In this document: positions 33,548 to 42,633 of the stretch, one piece after another
Layout of the letters: the number at the start of each line of letters is the position of its first letter
Numbering within the stretch: position 1 is the first letter of the stretch
Assembly (NCBI GenBank): GCA_022771205.1
Contig: JALFCF010000007.1
Span: 57,105 to 121,104 of the forward strand
Length of the DNA: 64,000 bases
Source: Mycoplasmatota bacterium
Lineage (GTDB): Bacteria; Bacillota_I; Bacilli_A; RF39; UBA660
Direction of reading: 5' to 3'
The notes under the pieces: generated by a model
The model's database searches: none
What the model saw: only the letters and a program-made list of their open reading frames with translations
What the model was told of the DNA's origin: nothing
Position numbers and translations under genes: made by a program

Positions 33548-34438
33548 TTATATATCAGAACAATTAAAATTTGGTATAAAACTTTCGCTTTGTGTTTCTC
33601 CTTCTTGTATAAATGCATATTTGACACCTAAATCTAAAGCAAAATCAATAACATCTTGATATTCTTCATCGCTAACCTTATAGTTCAAATTAGGAAAATC
33701 ATCAAAATGTTTTAACGGAGTATACTGATTCATCAAACTAATAATTATGTTATCCTTATAAGCGTTATATAAATATTGAACCAATTTTTTAGCATCATCA
33801 GCATGTCCTGGTAAGATTAAAATTCTAACAATAACCCCACGAGTCATCAAATCATTTTTTATAACAAATTTACCAACTTGTTTTACCATTTCATCTATAG
33901 CCATAGTTGCATAATGAAAATAATCTTTAACATGAGAGTATTGGCAAGCTAGATTATCATCAAAATATTTTAAATCAGCCAAATAAATATCAACAATACC
34001 ATCCAACATTTGAATAGTAGAAGTGTTTTCATAGCTACTAGTATTATAAACTATAGGTATTTTTAACTCTTTACCTTTTATTTTATGAATAGACGATACG
34101 ATTTGCGGAACGTAATGAGTCGGCGTCACTAGATTTATATTATTAGCCCCTTTTTCTTGCAAATCTAAACATAATTCTTGTAGGCGTTCTTGAGAAATCT
34201 CTTTTCCGTAACCACCAGTGCTAATTTTATAATTCTGACAAAAAATACATTTTAAATTACAATAGGAAAAGAAAATAGTACCACTACCAGCATCACCAGA
34301 AATGATAGGCTCTTCCCACATATGTAATCCATGATGAGCAACTTTTATTTTTTCACTAGCCCCACACACACCTACAGTTTTATAACGATTAATATGACAA
34401 TTTCTAGGGCACAAAGTACATGATTCTAATACGTCCAT
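33548..34438 (-). CDS. Radical SAM protein, PflA-like (COG1313 type)
   Basis: 296 residues. The radical SAM Cys triad CxxxCxxC lies in YCNLKCIFCQNYKIS (about 58-72) and binds the 4Fe-4S cluster and S-adenosylmethionine. An N-terminal CTLCPRNCHINRY provides three further Cys, and GVCGASEKI another, typical of uncharacterised PflA-related proteins (YgiQ/AmmeMemoRadiSam-like annotations occur). RGVIVRILILPGH is a conserved strand-loop of the group. The substrate is unknown. SD AGGTGA. It probably heads the operon with the FTR-like gene. Confidence 0.82.
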   Translation of the reverse strand: MDVLESCTLCPRNCHINRYKTVGVCGASEKIKVAHHGLHMWEEPIISGDAGSGTIFFSYCNLKCIFCQNYKISTGGYGKEISQERLQELCLDLQEKGANNINLVTPTHYVPQIVSSIHKIKGKELKIPIVYNTSSYENTSTIQMLDGIVDIYLADLKYFDDNLACQYSHVKDYFHYATMAIDEMVKQVGKFVIKNDLMTRGVIVRILILPGHADDAKKLVQYLYNAYKDNIIISLMNQYTPLKHFDDFPNLNYKVSDEEYQDVIDFALDLGVKYAFIQEGETQSESFIPNFNCSDI

Positions 34439-34530
34439 AAAATCACCTCTTTTACTATAATAGCATAAAGAAGTTGAAATTTAATTATAAAATGTTATAA
34501 TAAACAACGCATACAAAGGGGATGATACAT

Positions 34531-35469
34531 ATGAGAAAAGAAGATTATAAACAGTTAGAAAATAAATTACAACAGAATCTAGAAGTAATAAAAAAAACAG
34601 ATCCTTTCTTATATAATGAGATGAGAATTATTTATGAAATGTTAAAAGATGCAGAATACCCAACTTCCAAAGGATTAGCTAAAGGACCTTTGCCAAAAGT
34701 AACAGTAGAAGAAGCTGTTATCTTAGCTGCGGAATTTCTAGAAAACTGTAGTCCGAAATATAAAGAAAAATTATTAGAAGATTATTCAAATGGAAAGATA
34801 GCTTTTAAACCAGAAAAAGAAAGTTTGATAGAGTGGAATTTTTATACATTAGATTACAATATAAACATTGAAAAAACAGATACGATAACAATGGCTTGTG
34901 ATTTAGTTCATGAATATTTTCATTCTTTAAATTTAAATACATATATTTTAAGATTTGCCCTAACAGAAACTGTATCTATTACAGCAGAACTTATGTTTTT
35001 AGAATTTTTAAAAAGAAAAGGTTATAGCGATTATGACCTGAATATTGTAAATCAAAAAAGAAGACACTATTATAATGATAACTTGCATCAGTTAAAACTT
35101 GCTTTACCACTATATTTAGATAAAAAGGAAAACAATACTATTACTGAAAAAACTTATAGAAAACTTCCAGAATTTGTAGGAATGTCACAAAGAAATATAG
35201 ATATAAATTTAGAAAATATCTTAAAAACGGAAAAAAACTGCTTAGAAACGTATGATCATACGATTGGTTATATTCAATCTAGAATGGCTATATGCAAAGG
35301 ATTATCCTATCAAGATTTAGCCTCATTAAATGAAAGTCTAAAAAATGCTAATTTTAAAGAATTTGAAGATACGCTAATAGGTGATGATTCCGTAGAAACA
35401 ATACATACATATTCAACAAGAGAAGATTTTGTCTATCGCCCAATACAGTTAGTAAAAAGTAAAGAATAA
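34531..35469 (+). CDS. Uncharacterised HExxH metalloprotease-like protein
   Basis: 312 residues from ATG 34531; AAAGGGG is well spaced for it, while an ATG at 34522 is too close. LVHEYFHSLN gives an HExxH zinc motif, and 22-26 residues later ALTETVSITAEL gives candidate Glu ligands, a gluzincin-like arrangement reminiscent of M3 peptidases. No signal peptide is present, so it is cytosolic. The N-terminal ~120 residues are helical. The substrate is unknown, and assignment to the M3 clan is tentative. Confidence 0.6.
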   Translation: MRKEDYKQLENKLQQNLEVIKKTDPFLYNEMRIIYEMLKDAEYPTSKGLAKGPLPKVTVEEAVILAAEFLENCSPKYKEKLLEDYSNGKIAFKPEKESLIEWNFYTLDYNINIEKTDTITMACDLVHEYFHSLNLNTYILRFALTETVSITAELMFLEFLKRKGYSDYDLNIVNQKRRHYYNDNLHQLKLALPLYLDKKENNTITEKTYRKLPEFVGMSQRNIDINLENILKTEKNCLETYDHTIGYIQSRMAICKGLSYQDLASLNESLKNANFKEFEDTLIGDDSVETIHTYSTREDFVYRPIQLVKSKE

Positions 35470-35471
35470 AT

Positions 35472-35508
35472 AAAAGCCCTCTAACATACACTTTGTTAGG
35501 AGGCTTTT
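35472..35508 (+). promoter_or_regulatory. Hairpin masking the SD of the Ca-ATPase gene (or terminator of the preceding gene)
   Basis: AAAAGCCCTCTAACA pairs with TGTTAGGAGGCTTTT (one mismatch, one wobble; loop TACACTT). The 3' arm contains the AGGAGG of the next gene, whose ATG follows at once. Only four T residues follow the stem, so it is weak as a terminator and could instead control translation. Confidence 0.6.
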
Positions 35509-38091
35509 ATGTTAAATGGACTAACGAACAAAGAAGTAATCGAACAACGAAAAAAATATGGAAGTAATGAAATTACCAGAACTAAACAAAAAGGAATAGG
35601 AAAGTTATTTCTAGAGTCATTAGGAGATCCAATAATTAAAATATTATTGATTGCCCTAGGAATAAAAACAATGCTTCTATTTCATGATTTTGATTGGTTT
35701 GAAACATTAGGAATTATTATTGCTATTATGATTGCATCACTAATATCAACAATATCCGAGTATGGTAGTGAGGAAGTATTTAAGAAACTTCAATTAGAAT
35801 CATCTAAATTAAAAAGTAAAGTAAAAAGAGAAGGAAAAATAAATGAAATACCTATTGATGAAATTGTAGTTAAGGATTTAGTTTTATTACAGACAGGAGA
35901 CAAAATACCAGCAGATGGAATAATACAAGAAGGAACCGTGTTAGTAGATGAGTCTAGTATGAATGGAGAAACAAAAGAAAAAGAAAAAAGAAGAGGTGAC
36001 AAAGTCTTCAGGGGTACAGTGATATATGCTGAAGAAGCATATATGGAAGTAACGGAAGTAGGAGATCAAACATTCTATGGAAAGATGAGTAAAGAATTAC
36101 AAGAAACAACAGGGGATAGTCCTTTAAAAATAAGATTAAGAGAATTAGCGAAGTTTATTAGTAAAATAGGGTATGTCAGTGCTGCTTTAGTAGCGTTTTC
36201 ATATTTATTTACAGAAATAGTAGTAGCCAATTCTTTTAATTTGGAAGAAATAATAAGAACAATAACAGATTTTCCTAAAATAATTAATATCTTAATTTAT
36301 GCATTAACTTTAAGCGTAACAATCATAGTGGTTGCAGTGCCAGAAGGACTACCTATGATGATTACATTAGTACTATCTTCAAATATGCGCAGGATGTTAA
36401 AAAATAATGTTTTAGTAAGAAAAATGGTTGGGATAGAAACAGCAGGTAGTCTAAATATTTTATTTACTGATAAAACAGGAACTTTGACTAAAGGAAAACT
36501 TGAAGTTATTGGCTTTCAAGACGGAGCTGGTGAGAAATACAAAACAGAATCGCAACTGGAAAAAAATAAGTTTCTCCACGATCATGTAAAAAATAATTGT
36601 CTATATAATAATAGTAGTAATTTCGATGATAATCATCTTCCTATAGGTGGAAATATAACAGATAGAGCAATACTAGCTTTTATTAAATCAAACAGCAATA
36701 AGAAATACAAAAAGTTAAAAACAATACCATTTGATAGTAAAAATAAGTTTTCTGGAGCAGTAATAGATATAGGAAAAAAAATAAATTATATTAAAGGAGC
36801 ACCAGAAAAACTATTACCATTATGTAAAACTTATGTAACAAAATCAGGTCAAAAAGAACCTATAAGAAACAAGGAACAATTAACATTCGAGATAAGACAA
36901 AAAACAGAAAAAGGAATTCGTGCGATTTTACTTGCATATAATGATAGTTATATACCCGAGAGATTAGAAAGACTTACGCTGATTGGAATTTTATATATTA
37001 AAGATGAAGTGAGAGAAGAAGCAAGAAAAGGAATAGAATTAGTTAGAAAAGCAGGAATTCAAACAGTAATGATTACTGGTGATAATAAAGATACTGCAAT
37101 AAATATAAGTAAAGAAGTAGGACTATTGACCAGCAAAGAAGAAATCATATTAACTAGCGATGAATTAACAAAACTATCAGATGAACAAGTAAAAAATATT
37201 CTTCCAAGACTAAGAGTAGTTGCGAGAAGTATGCCACAAGATAAAAGCAGACTAGTTCGACTAGCTAAAGAAGCAAATCTGGTAGTAGGCATGACAGGTG
37301 ATGGAGTAAATGATGCTCCGGCATTAAAAAAAGCTGATGTCGGATTTGCCATGGGAAGTGGTACAGAAGTAGCCAAAGAAGCTGGTGACATTGTTATTTT
37401 AGATGATAACTTTTTATCTATTGCCAGTGCAATTCTATATGGACGTACTATATTTAAAAGTATTAGAAAGTTTATAATATTTCAATTAACAATTAATCTA
37501 TGTGCTGTTAGCTTATCAATTATCGGACCTTTTATTGGTGTAGATACACCAGTAACAGTAATTCAAATGCTATGGATAAATATGATTATGGATACACTAG
37601 CAGGAATTGCCTTCTCTTATGAACCACCGTTAGAATCATACATGCAAGAAAAACCAAAAGCAAAAAATGAAAAAATTATGAACAAATATATGTATAGTGA
37701 AATAATCTTTACCGGAATATACTCATCTTTACTATGCCTATGCTTTTTAAAAAGTTCTATAATAAAAGAATTTTATAGAATAGATTCATCAAACAAATAT
37801 ATAATGACAGCATTCTTTGCCTTGTTTATATTTATGGGTATATTTAACTGCTTTAATGCTAGAACACCTAGACTAAACTTATTATCAGATTTAAATAAGA
37901 ACAAAGTATTCATATTAATAATTTTATTTATCGTGATAGTTCAGCTTTACTTAATATATTACGGAGGAAATCTATTTAGGACATATGGACTATCTGCTAA
38001 TGAATTGATTATTACAATTTTATTAGCAGCCACAGTAATACCCATAGATTGGGTAAGAAAATTAGTAACTGAAAGAAAAAAAACAGTTTAA
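35509..38091 (+). CDS. P-type ATPase, calcium-type (P2, PMCA/SERCA-like)
   Basis: 860 residues, the usual length. Features in order: cation-ATPase N-domain (NKEVIEQRKKYGSNEI), actuator loop with MNGETKE in place of TGES, PEGLP (about 278) in helix M4, phosphorylation site DKTGTLTKG (about 321), ATP site IKGAPEKLL, hinge GMTGDGVNDAPALKKADVG, and a six-helix C-terminal cation-ATPase domain. No CPC metal motif, so not a heavy-metal pump. The expected reaction is ATP-driven Ca export. Its SD lies inside a hairpin. The FkbM gene follows after 10 bases and may be co-transcribed. Confidence 0.92.
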   Translation: MLNGLTNKEVIEQRKKYGSNEITRTKQKGIGKLFLESLGDPIIKILLIALGIKTMLLFHDFDWFETLGIIIAIMIASLISTISEYGSEEVFKKLQLESSKLKSKVKREGKINEIPIDEIVVKDLVLLQTGDKIPADGIIQEGTVLVDESSMNGETKEKEKRRGDKVFRGTVIYAEEAYMEVTEVGDQTFYGKMSKELQETTGDSPLKIRLRELAKFISKIGYVSAALVAFSYLFTEIVVANSFNLEEIIRTITDFPKIINILIYALTLSVTIIVVAVPEGLPMMITLVLSSNMRRMLKNNVLVRKMVGIETAGSLNILFTDKTGTLTKGKLEVIGFQDGAGEKYKTESQLEKNKFLHDHVKNNCLYNNSSNFDDNHLPIGGNITDRAILAFIKSNSNKKYKKLKTIPFDSKNKFSGAVIDIGKKINYIKGAPEKLLPLCKTYVTKSGQKEPIRNKEQLTFEIRQKTEKGIRAILLAYNDSYIPERLERLTLIGILYIKDEVREEARKGIELVRKAGIQTVMITGDNKDTAINISKEVGLLTSKEEIILTSDELTKLSDEQVKNILPRLRVVARSMPQDKSRLVRLAKEANLVVGMTGDGVNDAPALKKADVGFAMGSGTEVAKEAGDIVILDDNFLSIASAILYGRTIFKSIRKFIIFQLTINLCAVSLSIIGPFIGVDTPVTVIQMLWINMIMDTLAGIAFSYEPPLESYMQEKPKAKNEKIMNKYMYSEIIFTGIYSSLLCLCFLKSSIIKEFYRIDSSNKYIMTAFFALFIFMGIFNCFNARTPRLNLLSDLNKNKVFILIILFIVIVQLYLIYYGGNLFRTYGLSANELIITILLAATVIPIDWVRKLVTERKKTV

Positions 38092-38101
38092 AGGAGAATT
38101 T

Positions 38102-39037
38102 ATGAATAGAATAGATAAAAGATTTAAAGAGGTAGTAGCAGAAGTAACTAGAAAATCAAAAGAAGAAATTTTTAATCAAATAAAAGAAACTTATAATACC
38201 AAACCCTCTGAAATAAAAATAGCTTTAGAAAATTATTTTAAAAAGTTTGGCTATTGGGGAAAACTAGAAGAATATAGAGGAGAATATGAATCGTTATATC
38301 TAAGAGCAACATCCCTAAAAGAACATATAGAAGACTATGTATGGTTATATAATAAATTAAAGGACTATCGTTCAAAAAAATTATTATTTGCAATTTTAAA
38401 TAATTGGTATCATTTTGATACTTCAGAGACAAGTATGTCTTTAGAAAGAAACTATAATCAATACTGGGATTTAGACATCGTAAAACCATCACAAGAAGAA
38501 GTAATAGTAGATGTCGGAGCATATACAGGTGATACCATTCTTACTTATATCAAAAATTATGGACTAGATAATTATAAAAAAATATATAGTTATGAAATAA
38601 CTCCAGAAAGTATTGAATTATTAAAGAATAACACAAGATATTATCCCAATATAGAAGTGAGAAAAAAAGCAGTATTAGATTATTCTAAAAAAGTATTTAT
38701 AAATATAAATCAAGAAGGATCATCGGCTAACCAAATAGCTGATGAAGGAGAAGAAATATTAGAAGGAATATGTATTGATGATGATATTAAAGAAAAAGTA
38801 AGTATGATAAAAATGGATATAGAGGGTGGAGAAACAAAAGCTTTAGTTGGCTGTAGTAAGCATATAAAAGAGGATACACCTAAATTGTTAATTTCTGTCT
38901 ATCATAATTATGAAGATTTATGGAAAATCCCAAGGATGATAGAGGAGATAAATAATAATTATAATTTCTATTTAAGATGTTATGGTACTGAACTTTTCCC
39001 AACAGAAATTATTTTATATGCTATTCCAAAAGAATAA
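38102..39037 (+). CDS. FkbM-family SAM-dependent methyltransferase
   Basis: 311 residues. The first ~130 residues are helical and not recognised. The Rossmann part starts at VIVDVGAYTGDTILTYI (SAM glycine loop), then SYEITPESIELLKNN and the FkbM motif SMIKMDIEGGETKAL. FkbM enzymes O-methylate sugars or polyketides; the acceptor here is unknown. SD AAGGAG, ten bases after the P-ATPase. Confidence 0.85.
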   Translation: MNRIDKRFKEVVAEVTRKSKEEIFNQIKETYNTKPSEIKIALENYFKKFGYWGKLEEYRGEYESLYLRATSLKEHIEDYVWLYNKLKDYRSKKLLFAILNNWYHFDTSETSMSLERNYNQYWDLDIVKPSQEEVIVDVGAYTGDTILTYIKNYGLDNYKKIYSYEITPESIELLKNNTRYYPNIEVRKKAVLDYSKKVFININQEGSSANQIADEGEEILEGICIDDDIKEKVSMIKMDIEGGETKALVGCSKHIKEDTPKLLISVYHNYEDLWKIPRMIEEINNNYNFYLRCYGTELFPTEIILYAIPKE

Positions 39038-39064
39038 TGATATACTAAAAAAGAGGTAAGAAAA

Positions 39065-39268
39065 ATTGAAAAAGAAAAGGTTTTAATTAGTGCTTGTTTA
39101 ATAGGATTAAACTGTAAATATAGTGGTGGAAATAATGAAAATGAAAAATTGGTAGAACTAATGAGAAAAAAGGATTTAATTCCTATATGCCCAGAACAGT
39201 TAGGAGGATTATCAACTCCACGTCCAAGTGCAGAAAGAAAAGAAAAAGTGGTTATTACTTACAAGTAA
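39065..39268 (+). pseudogene. Truncated DUF523 gene
   Basis: A 67-codon frame behind GAGGT with only an ATT as start. It reads VLISACLIGLNCKYSGG and then CPEQLGGLSTPRPSAER, both strong DUF523 signatures (CLLGxxCRYDG; CPExxGGLxTPRxPAE). It then ends in KEKVVITYK, which is the complement of the lipoprotein gene's 3' end and terminator. Complete DUF523 proteins are about 150 residues, so the second half is gone, apparently cut at this junction. Confidence 0.75.
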
Positions 39269-39280
39269 AACCACTTTTTT
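39244..39280 (-). terminator. Terminator of the lipoprotein gene
   Basis: AAAAAGTGGTT (39244-39254) / AACCACTTTTT (39269-39279), overlapping the last codon of the minus-strand gene. Confidence 0.75.
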
Positions 39281-39713
39281 CAGCTTGTTCTTTTACACTA
39301 TCATATGTTCCTTCAGCATCAGCTAGTCCATCTAAATCATATTCAGCTAAATCTTCATCTTTTGCTTTAGTAACATCAACATCGATTGTTATTTTATAAG
39401 TATAATCTTTTTCTTTATTTTCTTTAGTTAGTTTAATACCAGTTTTATTACTATCTGGAAATTGCGAATCTAATGATTTAGTAAAAGTATCCCAATTATC
39501 TTTAATAGTATCACTAGTAGCTTTACTATCTACAGTAAGTTTAACATTAGTAACTTTATCATCATTAAAAGTAATTTCTGCGATTTGATCCATACTTAAT
39601 CCGCTTTGTTTCTGGTTAATTGAACAAGTAAGAACCTTTTCATTACCACATCCAGCTAAAAGAAAACAAGATGCAAGTGCAAAAGATATTCCCAATACTC
39701 TTAATTTTTTCAC
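39255..39713 (-). CDS. Small secreted lipoprotein (DUF1307-like)
   Basis: 152 residues from GTG 39713 (AGGAG upstream). The signal peptide LGISFALASCF ends in a lipobox LLAGC, so Cys is lipidated and the protein is anchored outside the membrane. The rest is a beta-rich domain of alternating strands (EITFNDDKVTNVKLTVDS, YTYKITIDVDV) with Cys near both ends (LTCSIN, GFTCK), which may pair. It resembles YehR/DUF1307-type lipoproteins; function unknown. Confidence 0.8.
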   Translation of the reverse strand: MKKLRVLGISFALASCFLLAGCGNEKVLTCSINQKQSGLSMDQIAEITFNDDKVTNVKLTVDSKATSDTIKDNWDTFTKSLDSQFPDSNKTGIKLTKENKEKDYTYKITIDVDVTKAKDEDLAEYDLDGLADAEGTYDSVKEQAEKSGFTCK

Positions 39714-39813
39714 GTCAATACTCCTTTCTACTTTCAGTATACTGTAGTTTCACTTAAATAGGAAGTAAAAGTTAAATAAAATATAAATTTAAAATGAAAA
39801 TAATTGTATAAAA

Positions 39814-39842
39814 AAACATATTATCATAGACAATATGTTTAA
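39814..39842 (-). terminator. Terminator of the aminotransferase-GNAT gene
   Basis: AAACATATT / AATATGTTT stem (loop ATCATAGAC), A-rich on the plus side so a T run on the minus strand, adjoining the stop at 39839. Confidence 0.65.
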
Positions 39843-41899
39843 TTTTCTAAAGCGATTTTTTCTAAATCAAAATAAAATCCATATTCCAAATAATCTTCTT
39901 CTCCAATTCGAACTAGCTTTTCTTCTACTTTAATACCATCTAGGCCTTCATAAAAGCGAATAGCATTAGTATTATCAGAAAAGCACCAAACAATCATACT
40001 TTTCTTTCCAAGAGAATATAACTCTTTAGCCGTAGCAATTAATAAATTAGAACCAATTCCACGTCCAGCTTCTTCTTTCTTAACATATAAACTAACCAGT
40101 TCAGAATCATACTTATCACTCTTATCATATTTCATGAAACAAGAATAACCTAAAACTTCATCTCCACGAACAGCAACAAATACCAAGTCTTTATATTCAT
40201 CAAAGCTACTTAAATATCTTTGAGTTTGAGAGTCGTAATCTAACGATTTTAAATATTTGGAAGCAACAATTTTATCGTAGGCAGTTCTCCAACCATCTAT
40301 TTTAATATGTGCCATTTGTTCTTGATCTTTTTCTAAGTTTTTACGAATAATATAATCTTCTCCTGGTTCCAATAAATGAAGAGACTGATTCATTTGTGAT
40401 AGGGCAGAGATAATTAAATTATCTTCAATAGCAAAAGTTACACGACCAACTAATTCATTCGGATAAGGCCAACTAATAGACTGACCTACTAAGAAACGAG
40501 TACGATAAGTTCGATAGAAGAAAGTAAGTAAATCACGTTCAGTATTAATAATTGTATTATTATATTTCATTCCGCGAACTTTTGTAAAATCTAAAATAGC
40601 AAAAAATCCAGATTCGGGTTCCAAATTATCAGGAAACTTTGTATAAGGAAGACCTTTTAAAACCTGTTTTAATAATTTAGAATCAGTAATTTGATTTTCT
40701 ATTTTGCTCCTAATTCTGTTTTTTAAAGAAGAATTGTTAATAGAATCAATACCTTCTACTAAAGCTTTTAATAATTGATATTTTTCTTGATAAATAGTTC
40801 TTAATTTAGAAAAATAATCTTGATAAATAGAATCACGTTCAGGACGTACATTAAAAGCACCAGCAAGGGCACGTCCAACAATATCAGGCGCAGAATCCAT
40901 ACCTTGGAAGATACGATTAATTAATTCACGAATAATTACTTCATCAGCTACTACAAATCCGGCCCTAAGACTAGCCATACCATAACTTTTAGAAAGACCA
41001 AATAAAGAAATGGTATTTCTAAACATTCCAGGAATAGTAGCAATAGGTTTAGCAATATTTTGAGGATCAAAAGTTAAATCACGATAAACTAAATCATCAA
41101 TAATAAAAACTCCACGTTTTAAACAAACTTCACCAATTTCTTTTAATAAATCTGCATTTTTTTCTCCCATGACTTTACCAGTAGGATTATTAGGATTTGC
41201 GTTAACAAAAGCTACTACTCTAGGAATATATCCTTTTCTACGATTATAAACTTTTTGTAAACTTTCATTAATTTCGTCAATTTTGTTTGCTAACTTTTCA
41301 GGATTTACAAGCCAGCAATCTTCCTTTGATAAAGGTAAAACTTCTACTTCAGCACCAGCTCTTTCAGCACGTATAGTAAATAAACCATAGTTAGGACCAG
41401 TAACAAGTACAACATCACCAGGTTTAGAAATAAGACTAACTACCATATTGAAAGCAATAGAAGTAGAAGGTAAAAAAGTAATGTTATGAACACATAAGCC
41501 TTTATCATCGATGTCAGAATAATTATAAGGAGTGGTGTTAATAAAACCCTCTTTTTCTATATAATCAAGTAACACTTTTCTGATTTCATCAGATCCCTCA
41601 GTATAAGGATATTTATACATATAAGAGTCAAGGGATTTCTTCATTTCATCGATTGCCATAGGAAAAGGCGGATATTTTGTAGGATTACCACTACCTAAAT
41701 CAATATCAGGAACTGTAGTAATATCATCATCTCTAACTTCAAATCCATAATACTCAATAGCATCAGCAATCTCTTGTACAGTTGGATTGAAAGAGTCACC
41801 ATCATACCTACCACCAACCTCAGGAAGACCGAATCTTCTTTCTCCTAAATTAGGATTTTGTTGTAATAAGCGATCAATCGCGCTAGATTTAATAATCAT
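39839..41899 (-). CDS. Class I/II aminotransferase fused to a GNAT acetyltransferase
   Basis: 686 residues. Residues ~1-500 form a fold-type I PLP enzyme: FVNANPNNPTGKVMG, VFIIDDLVYRDL (Asp contacting the pyridine N), and the Schiff-base Lys in SLFGLSKSYGMASLRAGF. Residues ~535-680 form a GNAT domain with the acetyl-CoA loop LYVKKEEAGRGIGSNLL and NTNAIRFYEGL. The pair could transaminate and then acetylate the same product, or the GNAT could modify another amine; unknown. SD AGGAGG. It lies 20 bases downstream of the ArsR gene on the same strand. Confidence 0.88.
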   Translation of the reverse strand: MIIKSSAIDRLLQQNPNLGERRFGLPEVGGRYDGDSFNPTVQEIADAIEYYGFEVRDDDITTVPDIDLGSGNPTKYPPFPMAIDEMKKSLDSYMYKYPYTEGSDEIRKVLLDYIEKEGFINTTPYNYSDIDDKGLCVHNITFLPSTSIAFNMVVSLISKPGDVVLVTGPNYGLFTIRAERAGAEVEVLPLSKEDCWLVNPEKLANKIDEINESLQKVYNRRKGYIPRVVAFVNANPNNPTGKVMGEKNADLLKEIGEVCLKRGVFIIDDLVYRDLTFDPQNIAKPIATIPGMFRNTISLFGLSKSYGMASLRAGFVVADEVIIRELINRIFQGMDSAPDIVGRALAGAFNVRPERDSIYQDYFSKLRTIYQEKYQLLKALVEGIDSINNSSLKNRIRSKIENQITDSKLLKQVLKGLPYTKFPDNLEPESGFFAILDFTKVRGMKYNNTIINTERDLLTFFYRTYRTRFLVGQSISWPYPNELVGRVTFAIEDNLIISALSQMNQSLHLLEPGEDYIIRKNLEKDQEQMAHIKIDGWRTAYDKIVASKYLKSLDYDSQTQRYLSSFDEYKDLVFVAVRGDEVLGYSCFMKYDKSDKYDSELVSLYVKKEEAGRGIGSNLLIATAKELYSLGKKSMIVWCFSDNTNAIRFYEGLDGIKVEEKLVRIGEEDYLEYGFYFDLEKIALEN

Positions 41900-41919
41900 A
41901 AAATTTCCTCCTAATAACT

Positions 41920-42270
41920 TTATCGTTCTAAAATGTGTTCTAAAGATACCTCTAAAATAGACTTAATATGTTCATCATCTAAAGAGTAATAAATGTTTTT
42001 ACCATCTCTCCTAATTTTTACTAATTTAGCATTACGTAAAGATTTTAATTGATGAGAAACAGCGGAAATAGACATATTAAGTAAATAAGCTAAATCACTA
42101 ACACAAAGCTCTCCATGTTCTAATACCATTAATAACTGAAGACGTGTACTATCCCCCATGATTTTAAAGAAATCAGATAAGTCAGTAATAGTATTATAAG
42201 GATTCATTTTAACTTTGATTTTATTTACCAAATCCACATCATGAATTGTTATATCTGCATTATTTTCCAA
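41920..42270 (-). CDS. ArsR/SmtB-family zinc-responsive repressor
   Basis: 116 residues from TTG 42270 (GAGGTGA upstream). Winged helix: DSTRLQLLMVLEHGELCVSD, LAYLLNMSISAVSHQLKSL, KIRRDGKNIYYSL. In the last helix DEHIKSILEVSLEHILE reproduces the alpha-5 zinc site spacing of SmtB/CzrA (D-x-H ... H-x-x-H/E). The alpha-3 Cys pair of CadC/ArsR is absent (ELCVSD, one Cys). It should sense Zn and release DNA. It is divergent from the HMA/P1B-ATPase operon, with palindromes in the shared region. Confidence 0.9.
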   Translation of the reverse strand: MENNADITIHDVDLVNKIKVKMNPYNTITDLSDFFKIMGDSTRLQLLMVLEHGELCVSDLAYLLNMSISAVSHQLKSLRNAKLVKIRRDGKNIYYSLDDEHIKSILEVSLEHILER

Positions 42271-42330
42271 GTTATCACCTCAAAATTATTATAAGGCAAT
42301 AAAAAAAATTAATCAATTAATTAAAAATCG

Positions 42331-42389
42331 TTGACATTTGAATAATTATTCAAATATAATATTAATGACAATTGAATAATCATTCAAAT
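42331..42389 (+). promoter_or_regulatory. Zinc-efflux promoter with two ArsR operators
   Basis: TTGACA (42331-42336), an 18-base spacer and TATAAT (42355-42360). The spacer is filled by a perfect palindrome centred in ATTTGAATAATTATTCAAAT (42336-42355). A second, slightly imperfect copy, TTGAATAATCATTCAA, lies at 42373-42388. This is the ArsR/SmtB operator type; the repressor would block RNA polymerase directly. Confidence 0.85.
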
Positions 42390-42403
42390 GAAAGAGGGGT
42401 TAT

Positions 42404-42625
42404 ATGAAAAAAATTATAAAGTTAGAAAATTTAGATTGCGCATCTTGTGCTAGTAAAATGGAAAATGCAATAAAGAAAATAGAAGGAGTAGATAATGTCT
42501 CTGTCAATTTTATGATGCAAAAGATGAAACTGGAAATAAATGAAGCAAATTATGATACAATCATGATGGAAATAAAAAAGGTATGTAAAAAAATAGAACC
42601 AGATTGCACAATATTAGATAAATAG
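42404..42625 (+). CDS. Heavy-metal-associated (HMA) domain protein
   Basis: 73 residues, a single ferredoxin-like HMA domain. KLENLDCASCASKMENAI has the CxxC metal-binding motif, and GVDNVSVNFMMQKMKLEI is the following hairpin. It is either a free metallochaperone or the detached N-terminal domain of the P1B-ATPase encoded eight bases downstream, which lacks one. SD GAGGGG. Under the double operator at 42331-42389. Confidence 0.9.
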   Translation: MKKIIKLENLDCASCASKMENAIKKIEGVDNVSVNFMMQKMKLEINEANYDTIMMEIKKVCKKIEPDCTILDK

Positions 42626-42633
42626 GTGATAAT

